Positions 1-8,770 of a stretch of 64,000 nt of DNA are shown piece by piece. The notes beneath the pieces were generated by a model. The model had not been told where the DNA came from. It did not search any database and saw only the letters and a program-made list of their open reading frames with translations. Every line of letters starts with the position of its first letter. Positions within the stretch are counted from its first letter, which is position 1. The stretch lies in NCBI GenBank assembly GCA_965275905.1, contig CBDHYJ010000080.1, forward strand, positions 62,001 to 126,000, read 5' to 3'. A program made the translations under genes and the position numbers. This DNA is from CBDAQD01 sp965275905 (GTDB taxonomy: Bacteria; Pseudomonadota; Alphaproteobacteria; Rhizobiales; JAJFHC01).

Positions 1-174
1 GCCATGGAAGAGCAACAGGCCGTCACCGACGACGTTGTGCGGCTGATCGGCGGCGTCTCGGACGCCTCTAACACGACGATCGAATCGTCCCGCAGCGTGG
101 CCGGGATGATCGACAAGGTCCGCAACGCGACCGAGTTGAACGCCGAGATCGAGCGGTATCTCAATAATCACTGA
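1..174 (+). CDS. C-terminal fragment of a probable methyl-accepting chemotaxis protein (5' end outside window)
   Basis: Reading frame 1 is open from the first base to a TGA at 172-174 and gives 57 residues, so only the end of the protein is present. The segment is a hydrophilic, Ala/Ser/Val-rich helix with regularly spaced small residues (for example SSRSVAGMI) ending ELNAEIERYLNNH. This resembles the end of the cytoplasmic coiled coil of methyl-accepting chemotaxis proteins, where similar QxxAxxEI patterns are followed by a short tail. No diagnostic hairpin-tip motif lies inside the window, so the family call is inference. A strong terminator follows about 50 bp downstream, which fits the end of a transcription unit. 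Confidence 0.5.
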   Translation, partial: AMEEQQAVTDDVVRLIGGVSDASNTTIESSRSVAGMIDKVRNATELNAEIERYLNNH

Positions 175-222
175 CGGCACCGCGCCATTCCGGTTTGACG
201 TCGAACCGGGCTTCAACCAGAG

Positions 223-250
223 AACCCGGCCTCCGTGGGGCCGGGTTTTC
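223..250 (+). terminator. Rho-independent terminator after the truncated first gene
   Basis: A GC-rich inverted repeat, AACCCGGCC then a short TCCGTG loop then GGGCCGGGTT, runs into TTTTCC. It lies about 50 bp after the first stop codon and upstream of the phosphatidylcholine synthase gene, so it separates the two transcripts. Confidence 0.75.
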
Positions 251-354
251 CTGTCTTGAGGACGCGAAGGAACCAGGTTGCGGAAATGCCACCCGATCTG
301 GGGATATGGACACAACGGGCTGACAGACGCGCCGTTCTGTGTCATTAGAATCGT

Positions 355-1149
355 GTGAATGCGGAACCGACACACGAGCATCACAAACGCAGCATCGCTG
401 CCGCATGGGCGGTGCATATTTTCACCGCGTCCGGCGTCGTGCTGGGGTTTCTGGCACTTGTCGCGATTCTTGAGGGCGACAAGATCGCGGCCTTCATGTG
501 GCTTGGCCTCGCCCTGTTTGTGGATGCGATCGATGGAACGCTTGCCCGGCGGGTTGGCGTCGAGTCCCTGACGCCCAAATTTGACGGGCGGACCCTCGAC
601 AATGTGATCGACTATTTCAACTACGTCGTGGTTCCGGCGCTGATGATCTACTGGTTCGGAGTCGTGCCTCCGGGATGGGAAATCGCGACTGCCGCCGGCG
701 TGATGGCGGTGTCCTGTTACACTTTCGCCAATGTCGATATGAAGACGGCGGATTATTACTTCTCGGGGTTCCCGGCACTGTGGAACCTTGTTGTCCTGTA
801 CTTTCACGTTCTGCAGACCGATCCATGGCTCAATCTCGCCATTATCGCGGTCCTCGGCGTACTGACATTTATCCCGATCAAGTTCGTCCACCCGCTCCGC
901 GTCCAGAAGTTCCGGATTGTGACCGTTCCCATGACGGTGCTCTGGGCAGCAACATCCTTGCGCCTGGTCCTGATCCACCCCGATGTGCAGAAGGCCGAGG
1001 AGGCCTCACCCACCATTTTCTGGCTCTGGGTCCTGTCATCGATCTATTTCGCCGGCATCTGCCTCTGGCGCACGTTCACGCAACCAAAGGGCGGCAGCGA
1101 ACCAAAGGTGGAAGACGAGACAGAATCGGGATCCCGGGTCGCGGAGTGA
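355..1149 (+). CDS. pcs: Phosphatidylcholine synthase (CDP-diglyceride-choline O-phosphatidyltransferase)
   Basis: A 264-residue integral membrane protein of the CDP-alcohol phosphatidyltransferase superfamily. Known Pcs enzymes condense CDP-diacylglycerol with choline to give phosphatidylcholine in the inner membrane. The active-site signature is visible near residues 62-95: DAIDGTLARR, then after a longer spacer FDGRTLDNVIDY, the extended variant of DGxxAR...GxxxDxxxD that is characteristic of Pcs rather than of PgsA or PssA. Several hydrophobic segments follow and the C-terminus is charged and cytoplasmic in character. The start is a GTG; no strong Shine-Dalgarno sequence is apparent. Length matches the usual 240-270 residues. 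The gene is flanked by an upstream terminator and a convergent regulator gene, so it is probably monocistronic. Confidence 0.88.
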   Translation: MNAEPTHEHHKRSIAAAWAVHIFTASGVVLGFLALVAILEGDKIAAFMWLGLALFVDAIDGTLARRVGVESLTPKFDGRTLDNVIDYFNYVVVPALMIYWFGVVPPGWEIATAAGVMAVSCYTFANVDMKTADYYFSGFPALWNLVVLYFHVLQTDPWLNLAIIAVLGVLTFIPIKFVHPLRVQKFRIVTVPMTVLWAATSLRLVLIHPDVQKAEEASPTIFWLWVLSSIYFAGICLWRTFTQPKGGSEPKVEDETESGSRVAE

Positions 1150-1170
1150 ACGGCCCGTCCGGGGTCTGAA

Positions 1171-1635
1171 TCAGCCGGGCACCGGGATGGTCGCGACATC
1201 CTTGACCGATTCCATGACCACGTAACTGTGGGTCTGGCGCACATGCGGGAGAGCGGAAATGGCCTCTGCATGGATGCGGCGGTATTGCTCGATATTGCGG
1301 GTTCTCACCTTGAGCAGATAGTCGAAGTCGCCGGCAATCATGTGGCACGACTGGATCTCCGGAATCCGCAGGACCGCCCTGTTGAACTCGTTCAGATCGT
1401 CATCTGTGGTACCGCTGAGCACGACCTGAACCACAACAACATGCTCCGCTTCCAGCGCCGCCGGGTCGAGTTCAGCCCGATAGCGGCGGATGATCCCGGA
1501 TTGCTCCAGTTTGCGCACGCGTTCCGAGCATGGCGTCTTGGTCAGGTTGACCCGCTTCGCCAGTTCGACAATGGGGATCCTCGCATTGTCCTGAAGCTCC
1601 CTCAGTATCGCGCGATCAATACGGTCCAATTGCAT
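1171..1635 (-). CDS. putR: Lrp/AsnC-family regulator, probable proline-utilisation activator PutR
   Basis: A 154-residue Lrp/AsnC-type protein. An N-terminal helix-turn-helix (about residues 5-55, beginning MQLDRIDRAILREL and including LTKTPCSERVRKLE) is followed by the RAM ligand-binding domain ending SYVVMESVKD. The frame is open for 39 more codons upstream, but ATG at 1635 matches the canonical Lrp N-terminus (LDxIDxxIL) and is preferred. It is transcribed divergently from putA across 132 bp, the arrangement known for PutR/putA in Rhizobium, Agrobacterium and Rhodobacter, where PutR activates putA in response to proline. The role here is inferred from that context. Confidence 0.88.
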   Translation of the reverse strand: MQLDRIDRAILRELQDNARIPIVELAKRVNLTKTPCSERVRKLEQSGIIRRYRAELDPAALEAEHVVVVQVVLSGTTDDDLNEFNRAVLRIPEIQSCHMIAGDFDYLLKVRTRNIEQYRRIHAEAISALPHVRQTHSYVVMESVKDVATIPVPG

Positions 1636-1666
1636 CTGCGGAGAAATTCCTGATTTTTCACACTGT

Positions 1667-1683
1667 GCAGGCATTTTACCTGC
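1667..1683. promoter_or_regulatory. Candidate Lrp/PutR-type operator in the putR-putA intergenic region
   Basis: The sequence GCAGG-CATTTTA-CCTGC is an inverted repeat with 5-bp arms around an AT-rich centre. It sits between the divergent regulator and putA start codons and loosely resembles the Lrp consensus (YAG...CTR around an AT core). A regulator at this position could control both promoters. Binding is inferred. Confidence 0.4.
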
Positions 1684-1767
1684 CAATCGCCAAAAAATGG
1701 AGCCAATTCCTGCCGGACTTCGGTCACTATTCAGGTAGAGAAGCGACACCATCCCGGAGGCCCGAAG

Positions 1768-4700
1768 ATGGATCTGACCGCAGCACGCAACGCTGTCGAC
1801 GCCGCCTACTTTGCCGATGAGTCTATGACGGTTCGCGAGCGTCTGGCCGAAATCCGGCTGGACGGAACCGCACGCGCCCGCATCTGCGACCGGGCCCGGG
1901 AACTTGTCCGGACGCTGCGGTCGGACCCCTCGCCCAATCTCATGGAGAGCTTTCTGGCCGAATACGGCCTTTCAACGGACGAGGGTGTAGCCCTGATGTG
2001 TCTCGCGGAGGCCTATCTTCGCGTTCCAGACGCCCCGACCCTGGACGCCCTGATCCGTGACAAGATCGGCGGCGCGGACTGGGCCAAGCACAGCGGCGAA
2101 ACCGAGTCGCTTCTTGTAAACGCGTCCACCTGGGCGCTCATGCTGACCGGCCGCATCTTCCGGGACGACGCCCCCGCCGAAGCTCAGGTTGTCACGACGC
2201 TCCGCCACATGGTGCAGCGCATCGGTGAGCCGGTGGTGAGGACCGCCGTCTCGCAGGCCATGAAGGTCATGGGACAGCAGTTCGTCCTTGGCCGCACGAT
2301 CGAGGAGGCCATAGAAAACGGGGCTGTCGAGGTCGAGAACGGATACCGCTACTCCTATGACATGCTGGGCGAAGCCGCCCGGACAATGAACGATGCCAGC
2401 CGTTATTTCCTCTCTTACTCCAAGGCCATTACGGCCATCGGCGAACGGGCGAACAACGATTTCGTCCACGACAACCCGGGCATCTCCGTCAAGCTCTCGG
2501 CGCTCCACCCGCGCTACGAAACGGTCCAGCAAAAACGCGTGATGGAGGAACTCGTCCCGCGCCTCGAGGCGCTGGTCGAACTCGCCCGTAGCGCCAACAT
2601 CGCCCTGAACATCGACGCGGAGGAAGCCGACAGGCTCGGTCTTTCGCTGGATGTCGTCGGGGCCGTCCTGCGCAACAACGACCTCGGTGACTGGGAAGGG
2701 TTCGGCCTCGTGGTGCAGGCTTATTCCAAGCAGTGCCTGCCGACCCTCGAGTGGGCGAACGCCGCGGCCGGCGAATTCGGCTGCAAGCTCGCCGTCCGGC
2801 TGGTCAAGGGCGCCTACTGGGACATGGAGATCAAGAACGCGCAGATACTGGGCCTTGCCGGTTATCCCGTCTTCACGCGCAAGGCCTCGACCGATGTTTC
2901 CTATCTGGCCGGCGCCCGTTATCTGCTGGAAAACGCCGAACGGCTCTACCCCCAGTTCGCTACACACAATGCGCACACGGCTGCGGCCATCCTGGAAATG
3001 GCGGGCGATTTCGCGGGTTTCGAGTTTCAGCGCCTCCACGGCATGGGTGAAGCGCTGCACGAACTGCTGCGCAGGGAATCCGGCCGCCGCTGCCGCATTT
3101 ATGCACCTGTCGGCGTGCATGAAGACCTGCTGGCCTACCTGGTCCGCAGACTGCTGGAGAATGGCGCCAACTCATCCTTCGTGCATCAGTTGCTCGACGA
3201 GGACGTACCGCCCGAGCTGCTCGTTCGCGACCCCGTAGAGGCAACGGAAGCGACGGACATGTCGCCGCATCCGCATATCCCGTTGCCGCCGGACCTCTAC
3301 GGCGCCGATCGTCGCAACGCCAGAGGCTGGAACATCAATAACCCGGTCATGGCCGCCGATCTCGAAGACGCAATGAGCCCCTACCGCACGGCCACCTGGA
3401 CAGGACAGCCGATCGTCTCCGGCAACCGGACAACAGGCGGCGCGCGGCCGGTCCTGAACCCCGCAAATGCCGGAGACCGGGTCGGCGAAGTGCTGGAAGC
3501 CGACGCTGCCACTGCGAAAAATGCACTTGAAGTCGCAACGTCCGCGTTTCCGGGCTGGCGCGACACGGACGTTGCAGAACGCGCGGACACTCTCGACAGG
3601 ATTGCCGATCTCTACGAGGAACATGCTCCGGAACTCATGGCCATCCTCACCCGGGAAGCGGGCAAGACGCGACTCGACGGCGTGCTCGAGGTTCGCGAGG
3701 CGGTAGACTTCTGCCGCTATTATGCCGCCGAGGCCCGGGACCTGTTCAGGGACGGCGACCGCAGGGGACGCGGACCGTTTGTCTGCATCTCGCCATGGAA
3801 TTTCCCGCTGGCGATCTTTACCGGTCAGATCGTCGCGGCTCTCGTCGCCGGCAACACGGTCATTGCAAAGCCGGCGGAGCAGACCCCGCTGATCGCCGCA
3901 CGCGCAGTCGGTCTCATGCTTGACGCCGGCATTCCGAAAGATGTCATTGCCCTGCTTCCGGGCGACGGCGCGGAAGTCGGTGGAGCGCTAACGTCCGACC
4001 CCCGTGTCGCCGGTGTCTGCTTCACGGGATCGACCGAAACCGCCATTCTCATCGACCGCGCCATGGCCGAGGCCGGAAATCCCGACGCGCCCCTGATCGC
4101 GGAGACCGGCGGCCTCAACGCCATGATCGTGGATTCCACGGCACTTCCCGAACACGCGGTCCGGGACATTGTTGCGTCCGCATTTCAGAGTGCCGGCCAG
4201 CGCTGCTCGGCATTGCGCACCCTGTTTGTCCAGAAAGACATCTCGGAGCACCTGCTGACCATGCTGGAGGGCGCAACCATGGAACTGGAGGTTCGCGATC
4301 CGTGGGATCCGGCCTGCGACGTCGGTCCCGCGATCGACGAGGAGGCACGTCGGATGATTGATGGACACTGCGACGCGTTCGAAACCCGCGGCCGGGTCCT
4401 GTTCAGGCATCCCGGGCCTGAGAGTGACACCGGCGGGCGGTTCGTTCGCCCGACCGCAATCAGGCTGGACTCCTTCGACGAGCTCGAACGCGAGATCTTC
4501 GGGCCGGTCCTGCATGTGCTGGAGTTTGACGGTGAGGAGATCGATCGTGTGGTCGATGAAATCAACGCAAGCGGATACGGACTGACATTCGGGGTGCACT
4601 CCCGTGTCGACGATCGCGTCGAAGCGCTGTGTGCCCGAGCGAACGTCGGCAACATATACGTCAATCGCAACCAGATCGGCGCCGTTGTCGGTGTCCAGCC

Positions 4701-5487
4701 GTTTGGCGGCGAGGGACTCTCGGGAACCGGGCCGAAGGCGGGCGGCCCTCACTACCTCAAGCGGTTCTCCCGGAAAGCGCATCCGGAGATTTCGGTCGAC
4801 CCGTTAGATGACGCCGGCCTCCCGTCAGCGCCAACCGCCAAAGCGGTATCGGCAGGAAGGCTCGCGGAGCTCGCGGCCTCGGTCCAGACATCCTGGGACG
4901 AGCGTACGGATCGCCAAACCGCACTGCAGACCGCCATCGACCGCCTTCCGGATCCGATGCAGCCGGCCGCCAGGAGCGCGCTAGAGGCATCAGCCGAATT
5001 TTTTGCTCAGGCCGATGCCCTGCCGGGTCCAACGGGAGAGAGCAATCACCTGACGTTGCACGGCCGCGGAGTCGCGCTGTGTCTCGGCGGCGACGACGGC
5101 GGCGCTGCACTCGCGGCGCAATCCGTCATTGCTTTGGCGGCCGGGAATGCCATTGCCATTGACCGCTCAGGATCTCCAAAAGCCTGTGACCACCTTGTCA
5201 GCGCACTGACGTCGTCCGGAATTCCCGATGGCATTGTGCTCGCTGTTGATGCGGGTGATGCAGTTTCGTTTATCGCGGAGATGGCGCACCTCGACCTTGT
5301 CGCATTCGACGGCACGACCGAGATGCTGGGGCAGTTGCGCCGCACTCTTGCAGACCGTCCGGGAAAACGAATTCCCCTGATTTCCCTTGCTGAGGGCACC
5401 GACAGGTTCGCCACCGAACGGGTGATCAGCATCGACACGACCGCAAGCGGCGGCAACGCGACCCTTCTGACGCTCGAAGAAAGCTAA
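1768..5487 (+). CDS. putA: Bifunctional proline dehydrogenase / L-glutamate gamma-semialdehyde dehydrogenase
   Basis: A 1239-residue PutA that oxidises proline to glutamate: the FAD proline dehydrogenase makes pyrroline-5-carboxylate and the NAD aldehyde dehydrogenase finishes the reaction. The PRODH barrel occupies about residues 150-480, with VKLSALHPRYE, RLVKGAYWD (Lys near 346), FATHNAH and YAPVGVHEDLLAYLVRR. The ALDH domain occupies about residues 530-1010, with AETGG (Glu about 779) and the nucleophile in GQRCSALR (Cys 813). About 230 further residues form the ALDH-like C-terminal domain. There is no N-terminal ribbon-helix-helix domain, so this is a type B, non-autoregulating PutA, consistent with control by the divergent Lrp-type gene. 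A GGAGG precedes the ATG. Confidence 0.97.
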   Translation: MDLTAARNAVDAAYFADESMTVRERLAEIRLDGTARARICDRARELVRTLRSDPSPNLMESFLAEYGLSTDEGVALMCLAEAYLRVPDAPTLDALIRDKIGGADWAKHSGETESLLVNASTWALMLTGRIFRDDAPAEAQVVTTLRHMVQRIGEPVVRTAVSQAMKVMGQQFVLGRTIEEAIENGAVEVENGYRYSYDMLGEAARTMNDASRYFLSYSKAITAIGERANNDFVHDNPGISVKLSALHPRYETVQQKRVMEELVPRLEALVELARSANIALNIDAEEADRLGLSLDVVGAVLRNNDLGDWEGFGLVVQAYSKQCLPTLEWANAAAGEFGCKLAVRLVKGAYWDMEIKNAQILGLAGYPVFTRKASTDVSYLAGARYLLENAERLYPQFATHNAHTAAAILEMAGDFAGFEFQRLHGMGEALHELLRRESGRRCRIYAPVGVHEDLLAYLVRRLLENGANSSFVHQLLDEDVPPELLVRDPVEATEATDMSPHPHIPLPPDLYGADRRNARGWNINNPVMAADLEDAMSPYRTATWTGQPIVSGNRTTGGARPVLNPANAGDRVGEVLEADAATAKNALEVATSAFPGWRDTDVAERADTLDRIADLYEEHAPELMAILTREAGKTRLDGVLEVREAVDFCRYYAAEARDLFRDGDRRGRGPFVCISPWNFPLAIFTGQIVAALVAGNTVIAKPAEQTPLIAARAVGLMLDAGIPKDVIALLPGDGAEVGGALTSDPRVAGVCFTGSTETAILIDRAMAEAGNPDAPLIAETGGLNAMIVDSTALPEHAVRDIVASAFQSAGQRCSALRTLFVQKDISEHLLTMLEGATMELEVRDPWDPACDVGPAIDEEARRMIDGHCDAFETRGRVLFRHPGPESDTGGRFVRPTAIRLDSFDELEREIFGPVLHVLEFDGEEIDRVVDEINASGYGLTFGVHSRVDDRVEALCARANVGNIYVNRNQIGAVVGVQPFGGEGLSGTGPKAGGPHYLKRFSRKAHPEISVDPLDDAGLPSAPTAKAVSAGRLAELAASVQTSWDERTDRQTALQTAIDRLPDPMQPAARSALEASAEFFAQADALPGPTGESNHLTLHGRGVALCLGGDDGGAALAAQSVIALAAGNAIAIDRSGSPKACDHLVSALTSSGIPDGIVLAVDAGDAVSFIAEMAHLDLVAFDGTTEMLGQLRRTLADRPGKRIPLISLAEGTDRFATERVISIDTTASGGNATLLTLEES

Positions 5488-5692
5488 ACCGGCAGGTTGG
5501 TTAATCGCCAGCAGTCCGCAAATTTGCAATAATGAACACATCACGCAACGCTGTTGCGCGGCTGCAAAAATGCAACACCTGAGACTGATTCGCCGCAGCC
5601 GGCTTGGCTGAATAATTTAATCCGTGCTACCAAAAGTGCTCTTCTGGGACTTGGGGGCCACCAACTCAGTTTGTTCGGAGTGTGTGTGTCCA

Positions 5693-6523
5693 ATGCGTAA
5701 GTTCCACGTCCTGATGGGCAGCGTTGCCGCCTGTGCCACAGCAGCCTATCTCCCGGCATCTGCCGCTGATTTCAATTCCTTCGAATCCGCATGCGCTGTC
5801 TCGCGCCAGAACGGCAAGGTCGAAGGCGCCGGTGGTTTCATTGACAACAACAACAACGATGACGGCGGGCGCGTACACGCACTCGGCAGTTGGACATTTC
5901 CGATCGAATGCCAGTACGGCTTCCAGATCGATGCCGGCATCGGCGATCTCGCCGGGTCTACGGCCGGCGGTGTTGCGGGCCATCTGTTCACGCGCGACCC
6001 GAATTCGCACCTGCTCGGGCTGTATGGCCAGTGGGGCGCGGTCGGCAGCCAGGATATCTGGCGCGTCGGTGTTGAAGCCGAGTACTATCACGGCAACATC
6101 AGTTTCGAGGCTTTGACCGGCGTAGAAGACTCGGACCGGACCAGCACGACACTGTTCGGTGCGTTCGACGTTGCGTATTACGCCAATGACAATCTGCGCC
6201 TGAGCATCGGCTACCACCGGTTCGTTGAAGTCGATGCCGTTGCGGCTGGCGTTGAATGGCAGCCGCAGGACTGGCACTTCGGCCGGCCCGTCAGCCTGTT
6301 CGTCAACGGCGGTGTCGGTGACAACGACTACGCCACGCTTTACGGCGGCCTGCGGATCTATTTCGGCGATCACGACAAGAGCCTGATCCGGCGCCACCGC
6401 GAGGACGACCCGGGCGCCAAGGGCATCTTCCAGTTGCTGAACGAGTCCGTGAAAAAGAACGACCCGGCTGCACCGGTTGTCACACCGCCGGCCAAGGACG
6501 ACGGCGTTCCGGAAGTTCTGTGA
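5693..6523 (+). CDS. Secreted, probable outer-membrane barrel-like protein of unknown function
   Basis: A 276-residue protein starting MRKFHVLMG with a Sec signal peptide (about residues 1-24, hydrophobic core then ASA-A cleavage). The frame extends 23 codons upstream, but this ATG places the signal sequence at the N-terminus. The mature part is rich in Gly, Asp, Asn and aromatic residues in short alternating segments (for example HLLGLYGQWG, LRLSIGYHRF, ATLYGGLRIYFG), as in small outer-membrane beta-barrels. The last 40 residues are Pro/Lys/Asp-rich and soluble. I do not recognise a named family. The upstream 205 bp after putA hold an AT-rich stretch and a small CGCAAC/GTTGCG hairpin at 5544-5558 but no other gene. 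Confidence 0.7.
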   Translation: MRKFHVLMGSVAACATAAYLPASAADFNSFESACAVSRQNGKVEGAGGFIDNNNNDDGGRVHALGSWTFPIECQYGFQIDAGIGDLAGSTAGGVAGHLFTRDPNSHLLGLYGQWGAVGSQDIWRVGVEAEYYHGNISFEALTGVEDSDRTSTTLFGAFDVAYYANDNLRLSIGYHRFVEVDAVAAGVEWQPQDWHFGRPVSLFVNGGVGDNDYATLYGGLRIYFGDHDKSLIRRHREDDPGAKGIFQLLNESVKKNDPAAPVVTPPAKDDGVPEVL

Positions 6524-6619
6524 TCGGCAGACGTCTGACCGGCCGGGTCTGAACGTTTTCGGATACGCCCAAAATCCGTTTTTGCGAAATTGTTCGTCGT
6601 AAGTCTGGCTCTCGCCCGT

Positions 6620-7927
6620 TCATTGTATGGTGTTCCGGATTTGCGAAAATTTGCCACCCGGCCCGCGGCCGACGGCGGGCACTTCTTTCACCGTTACGCT
6701 TACATCGGCATCAACCAGTCCTTTCAGATATTTCACGGCAGCCTCGACATCTGGGCTTGCTTCAGCGCTCGTTCTTGCGAATTCCAGTTCAATTGATCTT
6801 GAGGCAACCTGCGTCAGCTGCCATTGGCTCCGTCCGATCAATCGTTTGATCTCCATGGAATGAGGTTCCGGCAGACGCCAATGGGCATCGACGCCGAGGC
6901 CGATGAATTGGTTCGGTCGATAGATTTCCGAACACAGCAACGGCTGAGATTGACCGCACGGACACTTCTCCGCAAAAGCGGCAATGTCGCCGGTCTGATA
7001 CCGGATCAACGGAAAAGCATAGTTGTAATAGGGCGTTACGGTCAGCTGTCCAAACTCGCCGATGTCGCAGGGTGAGCCGTCTGAACGCAGGATTTCAACG
7101 TGACAGATCTCCGATACAACGTGATAGACATCTGACGACGGGCACTGGGTTGCTATCACGCCGCATTCGGCAGTCGACAGGTGATCAATGACCGAGCAGC
7201 CGAAAACTCGAGTGACGGCAGCGCGAACCTCCGCGGTAACCGGCTCCCCCGCAGTCATAACCGACCTTATGCCGTCCATAGAATTTCCCGCCTCAGCCGA
7301 ATGCTCCGCGAGTGCGATAATGTTGGATGCGAATGTGTTCAGGTGCAGCGGCTTGCCGATCTCTCTCAGCCATTCCACTTGCTTTTGAGGAGGATTGAAT
7401 ACCGAGAGAATGTGCCGTCGCCCGCGTTCTTCGCCGAGCCATTCCATCCCCCAGCGCCTGTCGTCACCGGACTGTGCTTCGTTCCTCCGAATTCCAAAGT
7501 CGAACACGCGGATCTGGGCAAGGTCCAAAGTATGATCGACGCCATTGTCATTGCTCATTCGGTACAGCGCCGCCTTAGCGGCGATATCAGCCATAAGCGT
7601 TCGCGGGACCTTCAGAAAGCCTCCAGTTGATCCGGATGTTCGGTGTGTCCGCCGGGAACCGTGCGCCTCCGGCGTTTCATGCGCCGTCAGCGCGCGAACC
7701 TCTCGCTCGACGTCCCGCCGAGCGATCGGCTGGATATCATGCCAGGCCTTTTGGGACAGTCCCGGCGGATAAAATTCAACATTCTCCGAAGCAAATTTGA
7801 GAAGAGCATCCAGACAATCTCTGCGGTGTGCATCGCGCTCATTGGCAGATGAATTGCGCGATTGGAGCATGCTTTCATACATGCGCTGCAGGATGGCGAT
7901 ATTGTGTGTGTCTGACTCAACGGGCAT
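6620..7927 (-). CDS. PaaK/CapK-like adenylate-forming enzyme (phenylacetate-CoA ligase family)
   Basis: A 435-residue member of the phenylacetate-CoA ligase/CapK branch of the ANL superfamily, which activates carboxylates as acyl-adenylates. The ATP-binding P-loop is readable as RTSGSTGG (about residues 97-104), with later GEP, STAECG and YQTGDIAAF segments matching the A-motifs of this family; CPCG in the C-terminal part is typical of PaaK-like proteins. The substrate cannot be inferred. The neighbouring divergent gene encodes a NeuD-like acyltransferase; such pairings occur in polysaccharide or small-molecule modification loci. Base composition is visibly less GC-rich than in flanking genes, suggesting acquisition by transfer. 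Confidence 0.78.
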   Translation of the reverse strand: MPVESDTHNIAILQRMYESMLQSRNSSANERDAHRRDCLDALLKFASENVEFYPPGLSQKAWHDIQPIARRDVEREVRALTAHETPEAHGSRRTHRTSGSTGGFLKVPRTLMADIAAKAALYRMSNDNGVDHTLDLAQIRVFDFGIRRNEAQSGDDRRWGMEWLGEERGRRHILSVFNPPQKQVEWLREIGKPLHLNTFASNIIALAEHSAEAGNSMDGIRSVMTAGEPVTAEVRAAVTRVFGCSVIDHLSTAECGVIATQCPSSDVYHVVSEICHVEILRSDGSPCDIGEFGQLTVTPYYNYAFPLIRYQTGDIAAFAEKCPCGQSQPLLCSEIYRPNQFIGLGVDAHWRLPEPHSMEIKRLIGRSQWQLTQVASRSIELEFARTSAEASPDVEAAVKYLKGLVDADVSVTVKEVPAVGRGPGGKFSQIRNTIQ

Positions 7928-7992
7928 GGTAGTGCGGTACTTCAGTGGGCATCGGAGCAGGTGCTGCGTCCGTTATAGGTGAGAAGGAAGCA

Positions 7993-8664
7993 ATGCCGCA
8001 ATCGACCGCCCAGCCCGGTTTTGTACTCTACAATGCCGACAACCCTTATTTCGCGGATATCATCGATACAATAGTGCGCTCCGACATGGAGGTGACCGCA
8101 GGCATTGTTGTTACCGAACCCAAGGTCGATCTGTCGGGAATCCCCATCGTTCTCAATCCGGAAGACGTCTCACCGATGCTGCTCGAGCATCCCGCCCTGT
8201 TTGCCCATATTGTACCCTCGGCCAGGCACAATCTGGTTTCGCAAGCCACAAACCTCGGTTTTCGCAGGTTTCCGGAATTGATCGATCCCACCGCGGTCGT
8301 TGCTCATTCGTCGGAGCTGTCCAAGGGGTGCTATGTGAACGCTTTGGCAGTTGTTGCGGGTCAATGTGAATTGGCACAGTTCGTGTTCGTCGGGCGCAGC
8401 GCTTCCATTGGACACCATACGCGCCTCGAAGAATTCTGTACTGTCGGCCCGGGCGTGACGATCGCATCGCTGTGCCATATCGGACGAGGCACCATGATCG
8501 GGGCGGGGGCAACGATATTGCCGCGCCTTACCATCGGCGAAAACAGTGTCATTGGTGCAGGCGCTGTTGTGACAATGGATGTTCCCGACAAGACAATGGT
8601 TGCTGGAAATCCAGCCAAAGTGATCCGTGAGGACATTGAGGGATTCAAGGACGCCGGCATATAG
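7993..8664 (+). CDS. NeuD/PglD-like hexapeptide-repeat acyltransferase
   Basis: A 223-residue sugar or amino-sugar O/N-acyltransferase of the NeuD/PglD type. The N-terminal half (about residues 1-85) is a Rossmann-like substrate-binding part. The C-terminal half is a left-handed beta-helix built from hexapeptide repeats (VGPGVTIAS, IGRGTMIGAGATILP, IGENSVIGAGAVVTM) and ends with the usual VAGNPAKVI. ATG at 7993 is chosen because AAGGAAG stands just upstream; the frame is open 16 codons further up. It is divergent from the PaaK-like gene across 65 bp and shares its lower GC content, so the two probably form one functional islet. The acceptor is unknown. Confidence 0.82.
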   Translation: MPQSTAQPGFVLYNADNPYFADIIDTIVRSDMEVTAGIVVTEPKVDLSGIPIVLNPEDVSPMLLEHPALFAHIVPSARHNLVSQATNLGFRRFPELIDPTAVVAHSSELSKGCYVNALAVVAGQCELAQFVFVGRSASIGHHTRLEEFCTVGPGVTIASLCHIGRGTMIGAGATILPRLTIGENSVIGAGAVVTMDVPDKTMVAGNPAKVIREDIEGFKDAGI

Positions 8665-8770
8665 ACTTCTGAAACGCCCGCAGACTTAAACGCTGCATCT
8701 TCGAACACCATATGTGACTCATGCGCTTGCGTCGGCATGCGAAACGCCACGCACTTCAGGAGGATGCAAC

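Noticed and set aside
1972..3120. Long minus-strand open frame (382 codons) opposite putA
   Set aside because: It lies wholly antisense to the proline dehydrogenase part of putA, has no recognisable motif and reflects GC-rich codon bias.
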